The translations under genes and the position numbers were made by a program. Positions 1 through 5,196 of a stretch of 5,813 nt of DNA are shown here, piece after piece (the stretch's first letter is position 1; each line of letters starts with the position of its first letter). The notes under the pieces were generated by a model that made no database searches, was not told where the DNA came from, and was given only the letters and a program-made list of their open reading frames with translations. Location: positions 1,041-6,853 of the forward strand of contig DUGU01000263.1 of assembly GCA_013331215.1 (NCBI GenBank). The letters run 5' to 3'. The DNA is from Methanoregulaceae archaeon. GTDB taxonomy: Archaea > Halobacteriota > Methanomicrobia > Methanomicrobiales > Methanospirillaceae.

Positions 1-31
1 CTAAACCCGGGTTCGAGTCCCGGTCCGCGCA
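1..31 (+). tRNA. tRNA, 3' portion only (identity uncertain)
   Basis: This is the 3' part of a tRNA whose 5' half lies outside the window. The T arm is perfect: stem CCGGG (7-11), loop TTCGAGT (12-18), stem CCCGG (19-23). The acceptor 3' strand TCCGCGC (24-30) and discriminator A31 follow. Bases 2-6 (TAAAC) fit a five-base variable loop ending in C48, so it is a short-variable-arm (class I) tRNA, which argues against Leu and Ser. The 5' strand should read GCGCGGA. CCA is not encoded, since the next bases are TCC. The GCG...CGC acceptor with discriminator A would suit an archaeal tRNA-Gly, but the anticodon is missing, so this is only a guess. Confidence 0.85.
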
Positions 32-35
32 TCCG

Positions 36-39
36 TTTT
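36..39 (+). terminator. T-tract after the tRNA
   Basis: A TTTT run followed by CTCT starts five bases after the tRNA discriminator base. Archaeal RNA polymerase commonly terminates at short T-rich tracts, so this is the likely end of the tRNA transcript. The rest of 40-289 shows no gene I can support on either strand. The open frames there have no start signal, no family resemblance and an Arg/Pro-rich composition typical of GC-rich shadow frames. Confidence 0.4.
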
Positions 40-196
40 CTCTGTCGTCGCCTCCCGCACCCCGGCTCTCGTTCGTGCGGATGTCTGTTCCTTCCACGGG
101 GTGTCCGTCTCGGCGAGCGAGCGGAGCTCCGTCCGACAGACCTGCGTGCGGCTCACGGTTCCGCCCGGAATGCGGAGACACGAATTTCCCCGCACG

Positions 197-202
197 AAAA
201 AA
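197..202 (-). terminator. Possible T-tract terminator for the leftward genes
   Basis: Six A on the plus strand give CTCTTTTTTC on the minus strand, about 90 bases past the stop codon of the 290-652 gene. It is the only T6 tract on the leftward strand between that gene and the tRNA, and there is no strong hairpin before it. It suits archaeal T-rich termination, but the placement is inferred from position and composition alone. Confidence 0.35.
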
Positions 203-289
203 GAGTTGGCTGGCCGTCGATAGACCCTCCTGCCCGGGGGGGCCGATACCGGCTGCTTCCTCCCGTTCGCTCCAGGATTTCCGGATGGT

Positions 290-652
290 CTACCCCCGGG
301 TTCGTCGCAGGTACAGGCCGACTCCAACCGGTATCAGGAAGGTAAGGGTATAGTAGACAAAGACATCCGGGCCGTAATAGGCCGCTCCGAACAGCTGTAC
401 GATGAACAGGTAGTCGAGCACGACTGCCATCACGGTCCAGACAGCCCCGACCCCGATGTAATAGGAGAGGGGAAGGACCCGGTCTCTGAACCACCACCAC
501 GTAATCGCGATGGTGACGGGCGTGAACACTGCAGCGATGATCCACCCCATGGTGCCCGAGAACGGCGAGAAGAACAGCAGCAGCGACGCGAGATAACCGA
601 AGAGCCAGAGTGCCGCGCCGAGCCCCACGGTGTCGAGTTTCCACCGATTCAT
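290..652 (-). CDS. Small four-helix membrane protein of unknown function
   Basis: I do not recognise the family. The 120-residue product is almost entirely hydrophobic, with four likely membrane helices at about residues 9-29, 36-54, 63-85 and 95-115. Asp80 lies inside helix 3 (in VVLDYLFIV). Aromatic residues cluster around YYGPDVFVYY (92-101) before helix 4, and the C-terminus is basic (LRRTRG). The ATG at 652 is preferred to an in-frame ATG at 673, because a TTTAT element on the minus strand centres about 28 bases upstream of 652, as expected for a leaderless archaeal mRNA. Neither ATG has a Shine-Dalgarno sequence. It lies 66 bases downstream of the frameshifted gene and so probably has its own promoter while possibly also receiving read-through. 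Topology suggests a small transporter-like or integral envelope protein; no substrate can be named. Confidence 0.75.
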   Translation of the reverse strand: MNRWKLDTVGLGAALWLFGYLASLLLFFSPFSGTMGWIIAAVFTPVTIAITWWWFRDRVLPLSYYIGVGAVWTVMAVVLDYLFIVQLFGAAYYGPDVFVYYTLTFLIPVGVGLYLRRTRG

Positions 653-660
653 ACACGTAG

Positions 661-678
661 ATCCGAACGGCATCGGAT
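661..678. promoter_or_regulatory. Inverted repeat beside the promoter of the four-helix protein
   Basis: ATCCGA (661-666) and TCGGAT (673-678) form a perfect 6-bp inverted repeat with a 6-base spacer. It lies between the putative TATA element and the ATG at 652, where a bound dimer would block transcription. It is an operator candidate by position and symmetry only; no regulator gene is visible in the window. Confidence 0.3.
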
Positions 679-683
679 AAACA
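676..683 (-). promoter_or_regulatory. TATA-like box for the four-helix protein gene
   Basis: On the minus strand the sequence reads GTTTATCC, an AT-rich island in GC-rich surroundings. Its centre is about 28 bases upstream of the ATG at 652, so transcription would start at or very near the start codon. This spacing is the main reason for choosing the 652 start over 673. Confidence 0.45.
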
Positions 684-718
684 TCGTCATTGAGAAAGAT
701 CCTGCTCAGTCTCGACGT

Positions 719-1250
719 TCAATCGATCGGCTCGAAGTCCAGGTGGCAGCGGAGGGCGCCGGGGGTCTCCGGGTCGGCCACGAGCGAGAGGTCGGGAGCG
801 AGGACGTACATCGGAAGCCGGCCGAAGATCGTCGACCGCACAGACCGGTAGACCCGCGCCTCGATGAGGCCTGTCGCGAGGACCCGGTAGTCGTCGCAGT
901 CCGTGGCGGCCGGGCCCCCCCGCCATCCAGGCGGGGGCGGACCTCCCCGTCGAAGTTCGGACGACGGCCGTTGCGACCTGGCGGGCCAGGCGGCGGCTCT
1001 CCCGGGTGTGGACCGACCGCGCAACCGCGTACAGCCCCGCGAGGAGGAGGCCGAGCCCCAGGGCCTCTCCCATCGGCCCCACCTGGCCGGCAGTGAGTAC
1101 CTGGACCACGGGAGGCTCGGGCCGAACCAGGAGCGAGAGGAGGAGGACGGCCCCGAGAGCGACGGGGACGGTCAGCAGGACGACGGTCCAGCCGATCGTG
1201 CGGTGGGCCGCGAGAAACTCCTCCTTTTCATTGGTCCGGCAGATGTCCAT
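719..1250 (-). pseudogene. Two-helix anchored protein gene with a frameshift at a G7 run
   Basis: The gene opens with ATG at 1250 and encodes two membrane helices (about residues 21-42 and 60-78), followed by a basic stretch (SVHTRESRRLARQ). The frame then degenerates into an Arg/Pro-rich tail that runs to a stop at 687. From about position 912 downward a different frame carries protein-like sequence (DCDDYRVLATGL, RSTIFGRLPMYVLAPDLSLVADP) ending at 719. Removing one G from the minus-strand run of seven (plus-strand C915-921) joins the two parts into a 176-residue protein: an N-terminal membrane anchor plus a soluble C-terminal domain of about 60 residues. Sequencing error, a true mutation, slippage during expression and phase variation all remain possible. 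I do not recognise the family. It starts 15 bases after the YjdF-like gene and probably shares its transcript. No clear ribosome binding site precedes the ATG. Confidence 0.6.
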
Positions 1251-1259
1251 CGCCGTCGG

Positions 1260-1275
1260 GGAGGCTCAGGCCTCC
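1260..1275. repeat. Perfect 6-bp inverted repeat across a stop codon
   Basis: GGAGGC (1260-1265), TCAG, then GCCTCC (1270-1275) could form a tight hairpin with a four-base loop in the transcript. It covers the TGA stop of the YjdF-like gene and lies about 10 bases before the next start. No T-tract follows, so an intrinsic terminator is unlikely. It could influence translational coupling or mRNA processing, or be chance in GC-rich DNA. Confidence 0.25.
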
Positions 1276-1883
1276 CCGTGCCCGTCCATCGAGTCCTCGA
1301 TCTCCTCCACATGGTGGGAGCGGAAGTAGACGATCCCGACCAGAGAGACGCCCGCCGATCCGAGGAGGTCCGCGATCATGTCCCACATGGTGTCGGCCAG
1401 GCCCATCTGCATGGGCCCGGCCAGCGACCCGCCGAAGATCTGGTCCACGGCGAACTCGTAGATCTCCCAGATGCCGCCGAGAGCCATGCCGAAAGTCAGG
1501 GTGAAGAAGACGATGAAGAGCGGTGTCAGGTTCATGCGCCAGTACCGGTCCAGGAAGATCACCCCCAGGAAACCGATCAGGGCGATCGAGCTCGCCGAGA
1601 CCAGGTGCGCGACCTTGTCGTAGTACGGATACATCGTGACGTACCAGCCCTGGACGTAGCCCGAGATATGGATCGTGAGCGAGAGAGCGATCAGGAAGTA
1701 GACGAACCAGGGGAACCGGATGTCGAGCCGGTCCGCGGCCACGTACGGCACGAAGGTCAGGCCGAACATCAGGAACGCCGTGAACATCGCCTGGTACTGC
1801 CCCGTGACGAGGGCGTAGACCCCGTTTGCCGCGATCAGCGCCTGGAAGAGATAGGCGAGAAACATCCCCTTCGAGGCGGCCAT
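1266..1883 (-). CDS. YjdF/DUF2238-like integral membrane protein
   Basis: The 205-residue protein is polytopic, with about six hydrophobic segments (roughly 7-27, 31-50, 57-76, 95-112, 119-137 and 173-187). Polar residues in and beside the membrane are arranged as in the YjdF/DUF2238 family: D89-K90-x-x-H93 (YYDKVAH), then W139-E-I-Y-E143 and D147 (GIWEIYEFAVDQ), then D164-T-M-x-D168-x-x-x-D172 (DTMWDMIAD) before a glycine-rich last helix. The molecular function of this family is not established; conserved Asp, Glu and His suggest metal or proton handling at the membrane, which is inference. The tail (HHVEEIEDSMDGHGEA) is acidic. An ATG at 1883 directly follows an in-frame GTG at 1886; either could start. 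A TATA-like element about 27 bases upstream indicates a leaderless mRNA. It heads a leftward unit with the gene 15 bases downstream. Confidence 0.85.
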   Translation of the reverse strand: MAASKGMFLAYLFQALIAANGVYALVTGQYQAMFTAFLMFGLTFVPYVAADRLDIRFPWFVYFLIALSLTIHISGYVQGWYVTMYPYYDKVAHLVSASSIALIGFLGVIFLDRYWRMNLTPLFIVFFTLTFGMALGGIWEIYEFAVDQIFGGSLAGPMQMGLADTMWDMIADLLGSAGVSLVGIVYFRSHHVEEIEDSMDGHGEA

Positions 1884-1891
1884 CACCCCCT

Positions 1892-1936
1892 ATCTTCCGG
1901 TCCGTCCTTTTATCTTTTCCCGTGGCCGTGGAAGAT
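1892..1936. repeat. Spaced 7-bp inverted repeat in the divergent promoter region
   Basis: ATCTTCC (1892-1898) is matched by its reverse complement GGAAGAT (1930-1936), with 31 bases between the arms. The pair brackets the leftward TATA element, and the right arm ends 8 bases before the rightward one. That makes it a candidate two-site operator for joint control of the YjdF-like and HdeD-like genes. Only the symmetry and position support this. Confidence 0.28.
1906..1915 (-). promoter_or_regulatory. TATA box and purine-rich BRE for the YjdF-like gene
   Basis: The minus strand reads AAAAGATAAAAGG across 1906-1918, a good archaeal box A with an upstream purine-rich stretch. The box centre lies about 27 bases before the GTG/ATG pair at 1886/1883, predicting a transcript that begins at the start codon. 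This is the clearest leftward promoter in the window. Confidence 0.6.
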
Positions 1937-1944
1937 CAGCAGAT

Positions 1945-1952
1945 GTAAATAT
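1945..1952 (+). promoter_or_regulatory. TATA-like box for the HdeD-like gene
   Basis: GTAAATAT is an AT-rich island whose centre predicts a start of transcription near 1975. That leaves a leader of about 10 bases containing a GAGGT ribosome binding site (1976-1980), six bases before the ATG at 1987. Together with the leftward box at 1906-1915 it forms a divergent promoter pair within about 100 bp. Confidence 0.45.
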
Positions 1953-1986
1953 CATCGCACACGAGATCCCGTAACGAGGTCCCGGT

Positions 1987-2904
1987 ATGCCTCCACTGAC
2001 GGAGTATCTCGGCCCCCTTCACCAGGGGGTCTGGGAGGTGATCGTGCCGCACGAGTCGGTCACCGAGCCGCTTGAACCGACCTGGAAGCGGTCGGCGATC
2101 AACGTCCCGAGCCCAGGGACGCTCGCGAGCTACCGGAAAGGCCAGTATCACGCCCACGAGACCGAGCAGGACTACCGGGTCCACATGGACCGGTACGACC
2201 CCGAGCGTAACCCGGTCATGCACCTGGTCGACGACGCCCCGCTCGCACTGATGATCTTAGAGACCATGGAGACCCTCGCCCTCTCGGCGAAGGATGCCCG
2301 GCGCGAGGACCCGGTGGCCCGGATCGTCGACCTTCGCCTCTCGGGGTGGATGCGGATGCTCATCGGCGGTCTCATCTTCCTGCTCGGGGCGGGGATGCTC
2401 CTGGCGGAGTTCGACGCCGAGTTCTTCTTCTCCGTGATCATCCCGGCCCTCGTGGTCGTGACCGGGGTGATGCTCCTCGCGAACGGCATACGCCTCAGGA
2501 TGAGAGCGGAGCACGCACAGAAGGACATCGTCCGCGGGCTCGCGCTGATCGCGGGCGGGGTCATCCTCTACTTCTTCTGGTTCCTCTATCTGGTCCTGGT
2601 GCTGCTCCTGCTCGCGGTCTGGTTCCTCTCGAGCGCGGCCGTCACGCTCGTCCGCGTCGTCCGTACACGGGGCCGCGACCCGCAGGGACTCGTCTTCACG
2701 ACCGGCCTGGGCGTCGCCTCGCTGGCCCTCGGGTACTGGGCCTTCTTCGATCCCGAGGCGCTTCTGAACATCCTGATCATGCTCCTTGCCGTGATCATAC
2801 TCATGGCGGGCGCGTTCCTCCTGCTCGACGGCTACGGGATGCAGAACGCGGCAGGGCTGATGGAGGAGCGGGAGGCGGGCGGGGCCGCCTCAGCCGCCCC
2901 GTAA
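1987..2904 (+). CDS. HdeD/DUF308-like six-helix protein with soluble N-terminal part
   Basis: The 305-residue protein has two parts. Residues 1-115 are hydrophilic, rich in His, Asp and Glu (GQYHAHETEQDYRVHMDRYDP at 52-72, then HLVDDAP at 79-85), and I cannot assign them to a family. Residues 120-282 contain six hydrophobic helices in three pairs (about 121-141, 145-168, 181-201, 203-222, 233-254 and 258-281). The last pair (GLGVASLALGYWAFFDPEALL) closely follows the DUF308/HdeD repeat pattern. HdeD of Escherichia coli is linked to acid and stress resistance, but its mechanism is unclear and transfer of that role here is inference. The ATG at 1987 is supported by GAGGT six bases upstream. The 3' end overlaps the archaemetzincin gene on the opposite strand by 15 bp. 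The short tail after the last helix (MEEREAGGAASAAP) is acidic, then small residues. Confidence 0.8.
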   Translation: MPPLTEYLGPLHQGVWEVIVPHESVTEPLEPTWKRSAINVPSPGTLASYRKGQYHAHETEQDYRVHMDRYDPERNPVMHLVDDAPLALMILETMETLALSAKDARREDPVARIVDLRLSGWMRMLIGGLIFLLGAGMLLAEFDAEFFFSVIIPALVVVTGVMLLANGIRLRMRAEHAQKDIVRGLALIAGGVILYFFWFLYLVLVLLLLAVWFLSSAAVTLVRVVRTRGRDPQGLVFTTGLGVASLALGYWAFFDPEALLNILIMLLAVIILMAGAFLLLDGYGMQNAAGLMEEREAGGAASAAP

Positions 2905-3420
2905 CCGGGCCGTGCAGGCCGGGCAAACCATCTTCCGCTTACGGTCGAGCTCGTCGAGCGAGCGGGGCGCGTACATGACGCACTCCCGCTCCGCGCAGTG
3001 CTCGAGCCCGAGGAGGTGTCCGACCTCGTGCGCGCCCTCCTTCGCGACCCGGTCCATCAGGTCGTCGTCGCACGGGACACGGCCGTAGAAGTGGTTGTGG
3101 AGCCGGGCCGTCGAGACCACGGCCGTCCCGCGCTCGGGGCGGGCGAGGCCGAAGACGAACTCCTCGCCGGGAGCGTAGAGGTCGTCGGGGACGACCAGGA
3201 GGACGGGGTCCTCCCAGCCCCGCCGACGCCGCGCGGCCTCGAGGCAGGTCAGGACCGCGGGCGCGCTGTACTGCCGGCGGAGCATGTCGAACCCGGTCAT
3301 GAGCAGCCCGTTCGGCTCGATCAGGCTGCCCTCGATGCCGAGGATTCCCTCGATCCGCCGCTGGATCGGGCGCTGCAGCCCCTGGGGCGAGCGGTGATCC
3401 CAATAGAGGGCAAAGCGCAC
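2890..3420 (-). CDS. amzA: Archaemetzincin, zinc metalloprotease
   Basis: This is a 176-residue soluble zinc protease of the archaemetzincin family (peptidase family M54). The signature is complete: H131-E132-V-G-H135-L-L-G138-L-E-H141-C142, then C147-V-M149, then C166-P-A-C169. The first two His and the third His bind the catalytic zinc, Glu132 is the general base, M149 is the Met-turn residue, and the four Cys bind a second structural zinc. Sixteen residues separate Met149 from Cys166, one fewer than the X17 usually quoted. The upstream stretch D80-L-Y-A-P-G-E-E-F-V-F-G and VVSTARL (101-107) also suit the family. There is no signal peptide, so it is probably cytoplasmic; natural substrates are unknown. 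The start is GTG at 3420, giving RFALYWD near the N-terminus as expected; the open frame further upstream is not family-like. A TATA-like box 28 bases upstream predicts a leaderless mRNA. Confidence 0.95.
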   Translation of the reverse strand: MRFALYWDHRSPQGLQRPIQRRIEGILGIEGSLIEPNGLLMTGFDMLRRQYSAPAVLTCLEAARRRRGWEDPVLLVVPDDLYAPGEEFVFGLARPERGTAVVSTARLHNHFYGRVPCDDDLMDRVAKEGAHEVGHLLGLEHCAERECVMYAPRSLDELDRKRKMVCPACTARLRGG

Positions 3421-3432
3421 ACTGTACGTGTG
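3418..3432. promoter_or_regulatory. Inverted repeat containing both divergent start codons
   Basis: CACAC (3418-3422), TGTAC, GTGTG (3428-3432) is a perfect 5-bp inverted repeat with a partly palindromic centre (GTAC). The leftward GTG start of the archaemetzincin (3420-3418) sits in the left arm. The rightward GTG start of the UPF0146 gene (3430-3432) sits in the right arm. Part of the symmetry follows from both genes using GTG, but CACAC/GTGTG extends beyond the codons themselves. Confidence 0.35.
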
Positions 3433-3849
3433 ACGGACGGACCCATTAAACAGATCGAGCGGACGGTCGGGGCGTACGTCGGCGCCCGCTACGGCTCCGC
3501 TGTCGAGGTCGGGTGCGGCTCGAATACGACCGCGGCCGAGACGGCCCGGGCCGCAGGCTGCCGGGTGCGCGCCGTCGACATCCGGCCGTGCGAGACGGGG
3601 TCGATCCCGTTCGCGCGGGACGACGTCTTCGCCCCGGACCTCGCCCTCTACCGCGGCGCGGACGTGATCTACGCGGTCCGGCCCGGGGTCGAGATGGTCC
3701 CGCCCCTGATCGCGCTGGCCCGGACCTGCGGGTGCGACCTCCTGGTCTACCACCTCGGCGACGAGGTCTGGCTCGGCGGCGGCGAACGGATCGCGACCGG
3801 GGGCGTGGTCCTCCACCGGTATCACCGCGCCCGTTCAGAAGAGGGTTGA
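3430..3849 (+). CDS. UPF0146 family protein (Rossmann-like)
   Basis: The 139-residue protein matches the archaeal UPF0146 family in length and layout. A helix (residues 5-19) leads into a strand and glycine-rich loop V25-E-V-G-C-G30, followed by a second strand ending in D50-I51 (VRAVDIRP). This is the arrangement of a SAM-dependent methyltransferase nucleotide-binding core. FARDDVFAPDLALYRGADVIYA (61-82) continues the Rossmann pattern, and GCDLLVYHLGDEVW (101-114) forms a late strand. It is short for an active methyltransferase and its reaction is not established. GTG at 3430 is the only reasonable start just upstream of the conserved region. No Shine-Dalgarno is placed for it, and a weak AT element (3401-3407) lies about 26 bases before it, so a leaderless mRNA is likely. 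Its end overlaps rfcL by 15 bp on the opposite strand. Confidence 0.88.
   Translation: MTDGPIKQIERTVGAYVGARYGSAVEVGCGSNTTAAETARAAGCRVRAVDIRPCETGSIPFARDDVFAPDLALYRGADVIYAVRPGVEMVPPLIALARTCGCDLLVYHLGDEVWLGGGERIATGGVVLHRYHRARSEEG
3445..3451 (-). promoter_or_regulatory. TATA-like box for the archaemetzincin gene
   Basis: The minus strand reads GTTTAATG, centred 28 bases before the GTG at 3420. It lies inside codons 6-8 of the oppositely oriented UPF0146 gene, so this promoter is embedded in its neighbour's coding sequence. Spacing and AT-richness are the only support. Confidence 0.45.
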
Positions 3850-5172
3850 CTGGTCCCGCGCCTCGCCGGCCGGGCGGGGCGGCGCGGCCGGCTCCTTCGA
3901 CTGTGCCGACCGCCGCTTCGGCTTCTCCGCCTTCTCGGCCTCGCGCCGCTCCTTCGCGAGCCGTCCCGCGATCTCGGCCGACCGCTCGCGGTCACCGGTC
4001 AGGAGGGCGAGCTCGTCCGCGTCGAGCTCGAGGGTCCGCGCGATCGGCTCGGGGTCGTCCGCGACGAGCGACCGCACGGCCTCCAGGTAGTACTCGCGGA
4101 GCTCGGCCCGCGAGACGCCCATCCAGGCGCCGAGCTTCCGCATGAGCGAGGTCCGGGCCGCCTTCCGCCGCCGCGCCTGCGCCATCCGCCCCCACCGGGG
4201 GGGTGGCGTGAGCCGCGAATGGACGCCCGAACCGTGCGCGGCCCGGGCCGTCCCGAGGACCGCGAGCGCGGTCGCGTACCGCCAGAGCGTGTAGTTCTGC
4301 CGCCGGAACGTCCTGGCGATGGCCCGGTCGGCCGCGGCGAGCGCGGGGTAGGCCTCGCACCGCGACGCCGGGGGAAGCTGCCCGAGCGAGCCCTCGAGCC
4401 ACTGGACGATCGCGTCGGGCTTGTCGTCGACCTCCCACGCGAGGGACATCAGTTCCTCGTCCGGCCGGTCGCGGAGGACCGCGCCCACGAGCTCGAAGAT
4501 GGTCGCGCGCTCGTCCTTCTGCGAGGTCCGGACCGAATCCAGGTCCAGGGCTGTCCGCCCGATGGCCGCGGCCTGGAGCATGGTGACGGCCGAGCGCATG
4601 TCCCCGTTCGCGCTCTCGGCCACGACCCGGAGGGTCTCGTCGTCGCACGCGACCCCCTCCTCGCGGCAGATCAGGCGGAGGCGCGGCACGATGGAGCGCG
4701 CCGCGAGGGCCTTGAACTGGACAGGCTCGGTCCGCGTCCGGATCTCGCCCGCCACCTCGTACAGGTCGTTCGCGATCAGGACCACGGGCTGCCGGGCCGT
4801 CCTGATCAGGTCCACGATCGCCTTCGCCCCGCCCCGGTCGGCCGTCCCGTGCAGGTTATCGGCCTCGTCGATCAGGACCAGGCGCCGCCCGGTCCCGAAG
4901 AGGCTGCCGGTCACGGCCGACTGGCCGGCCACGCGCTCGATCGCGGCCCGCGTCCGCGAGTCCGAGGCGTTCAGCTCGACCACCTCCCAGTCCATCTCGC
5001 GGGCGAGCGCGTACGCGGCCGAGGTCTTGCCCGTGCCGGGCTTGCCGTAAAGGATGAGCGGGCGGTCGCCGGGTCTCCAGTTCCGGGCCCACTCGACCAT
5101 CTGCCGGACGGCCGTGCCGTTCCCGACCAGGTCCGCGATCCGCTGCGGCCGGTAGCGCTCGGTCCAGTCCAT
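3835..5172 (-). CDS. rfcL: Replication factor C large subunit (clamp loader)
   Basis: This is the large subunit of the archaeal clamp loader, an AAA+ ATPase that with RfcS opens PCNA and loads it onto primed DNA. The 445-residue protein begins with W3-T-E-R-Y-R-P (RFC box). It has Walker A G43-K-P-G-T-G-K49-T50, Walker B L98-V-L-I-D102-E103-A-D105, sensor 1 N135 in VVLIANDLYEV, and sensor 2 G190-D-M-R193-S-A. A helical collar domain follows (about 225-395, including PPPRWGRM at 323-330). The charged tail (398-445) is rich in Lys, Glu and Pro and ends in D440-QSTLF, a PCNA-interacting (PIP-box-like) motif that here forms the extreme C-terminus. The ATG at 5172 gives the standard family N-terminus. 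A C7 run on the coding strand (4197-4203) does not disturb the frame. The gene overlaps UPF0146 tail-to-tail and diverges from the methanogenesis marker gene. Confidence 0.97.
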   Translation of the reverse strand: MDWTERYRPQRIADLVGNGTAVRQMVEWARNWRPGDRPLILYGKPGTGKTSAAYALAREMDWEVVELNASDSRTRAAIERVAGQSAVTGSLFGTGRRLVLIDEADNLHGTADRGGAKAIVDLIRTARQPVVLIANDLYEVAGEIRTRTEPVQFKALAARSIVPRLRLICREEGVACDDETLRVVAESANGDMRSAVTMLQAAAIGRTALDLDSVRTSQKDERATIFELVGAVLRDRPDEELMSLAWEVDDKPDAIVQWLEGSLGQLPPASRCEAYPALAAADRAIARTFRRQNYTLWRYATALAVLGTARAAHGSGVHSRLTPPPRWGRMAQARRRKAARTSLMRKLGAWMGVSRAELREYYLEAVRSLVADDPEPIARTLELDADELALLTGDRERSAEIAGRLAKERREAEKAEKPKRRSAQSKEPAAPPRPAGEARDQSTLF

Positions 5173-5196
5173 GCTTAACTGATCTGCCGGGACTCC

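Noticed and set aside
122..131. 10-bp palindrome CGGAGCTCCG in the left intergenic region
   Set aside because: It is short and GC-rich, with no promoter or gene start nearby; palindromes of this size are expected by chance at this composition.
1219..1228. Strong Shine-Dalgarno-like AAGGAGGAG on the minus strand inside the two-helix gene
   Set aside because: No ATG, GTG or TTG lies at a usable distance downstream, and the sequence encodes Lys-Glu-Glu in the chosen frame.
903..2075. Long plus-strand open frame of 390 codons opposite the membrane-protein genes
   Set aside because: Its translation is rich in Arg, Pro, Asp, Glu and His without folds or motifs, as expected from the antisense of hydrophobic GC-rich genes. 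The opposite strand carries clear membrane proteins with promoters.
3421..3825. N-terminal extension of the archaemetzincin frame up to 3825
   Set aside because: The family N-terminus begins at GTG 3420. The extension is low-complexity antisense of UPF0146 with no homologous features.
4197..4203. Second seven-base homopolymer, inside rfcL, as a possible frameshift
   Set aside because: The rfcL frame reads correctly through it (LTPPPRWGRM) and both sides match the family, so there is no disruption.
4219..5178. 319-codon plus-strand frame antisense to rfcL
   Set aside because: It lies opposite the conserved AAA+ motifs of rfcL, and its composition (Arg, Pro, Gly, Asp) is that of a shadow frame in high-GC DNA.
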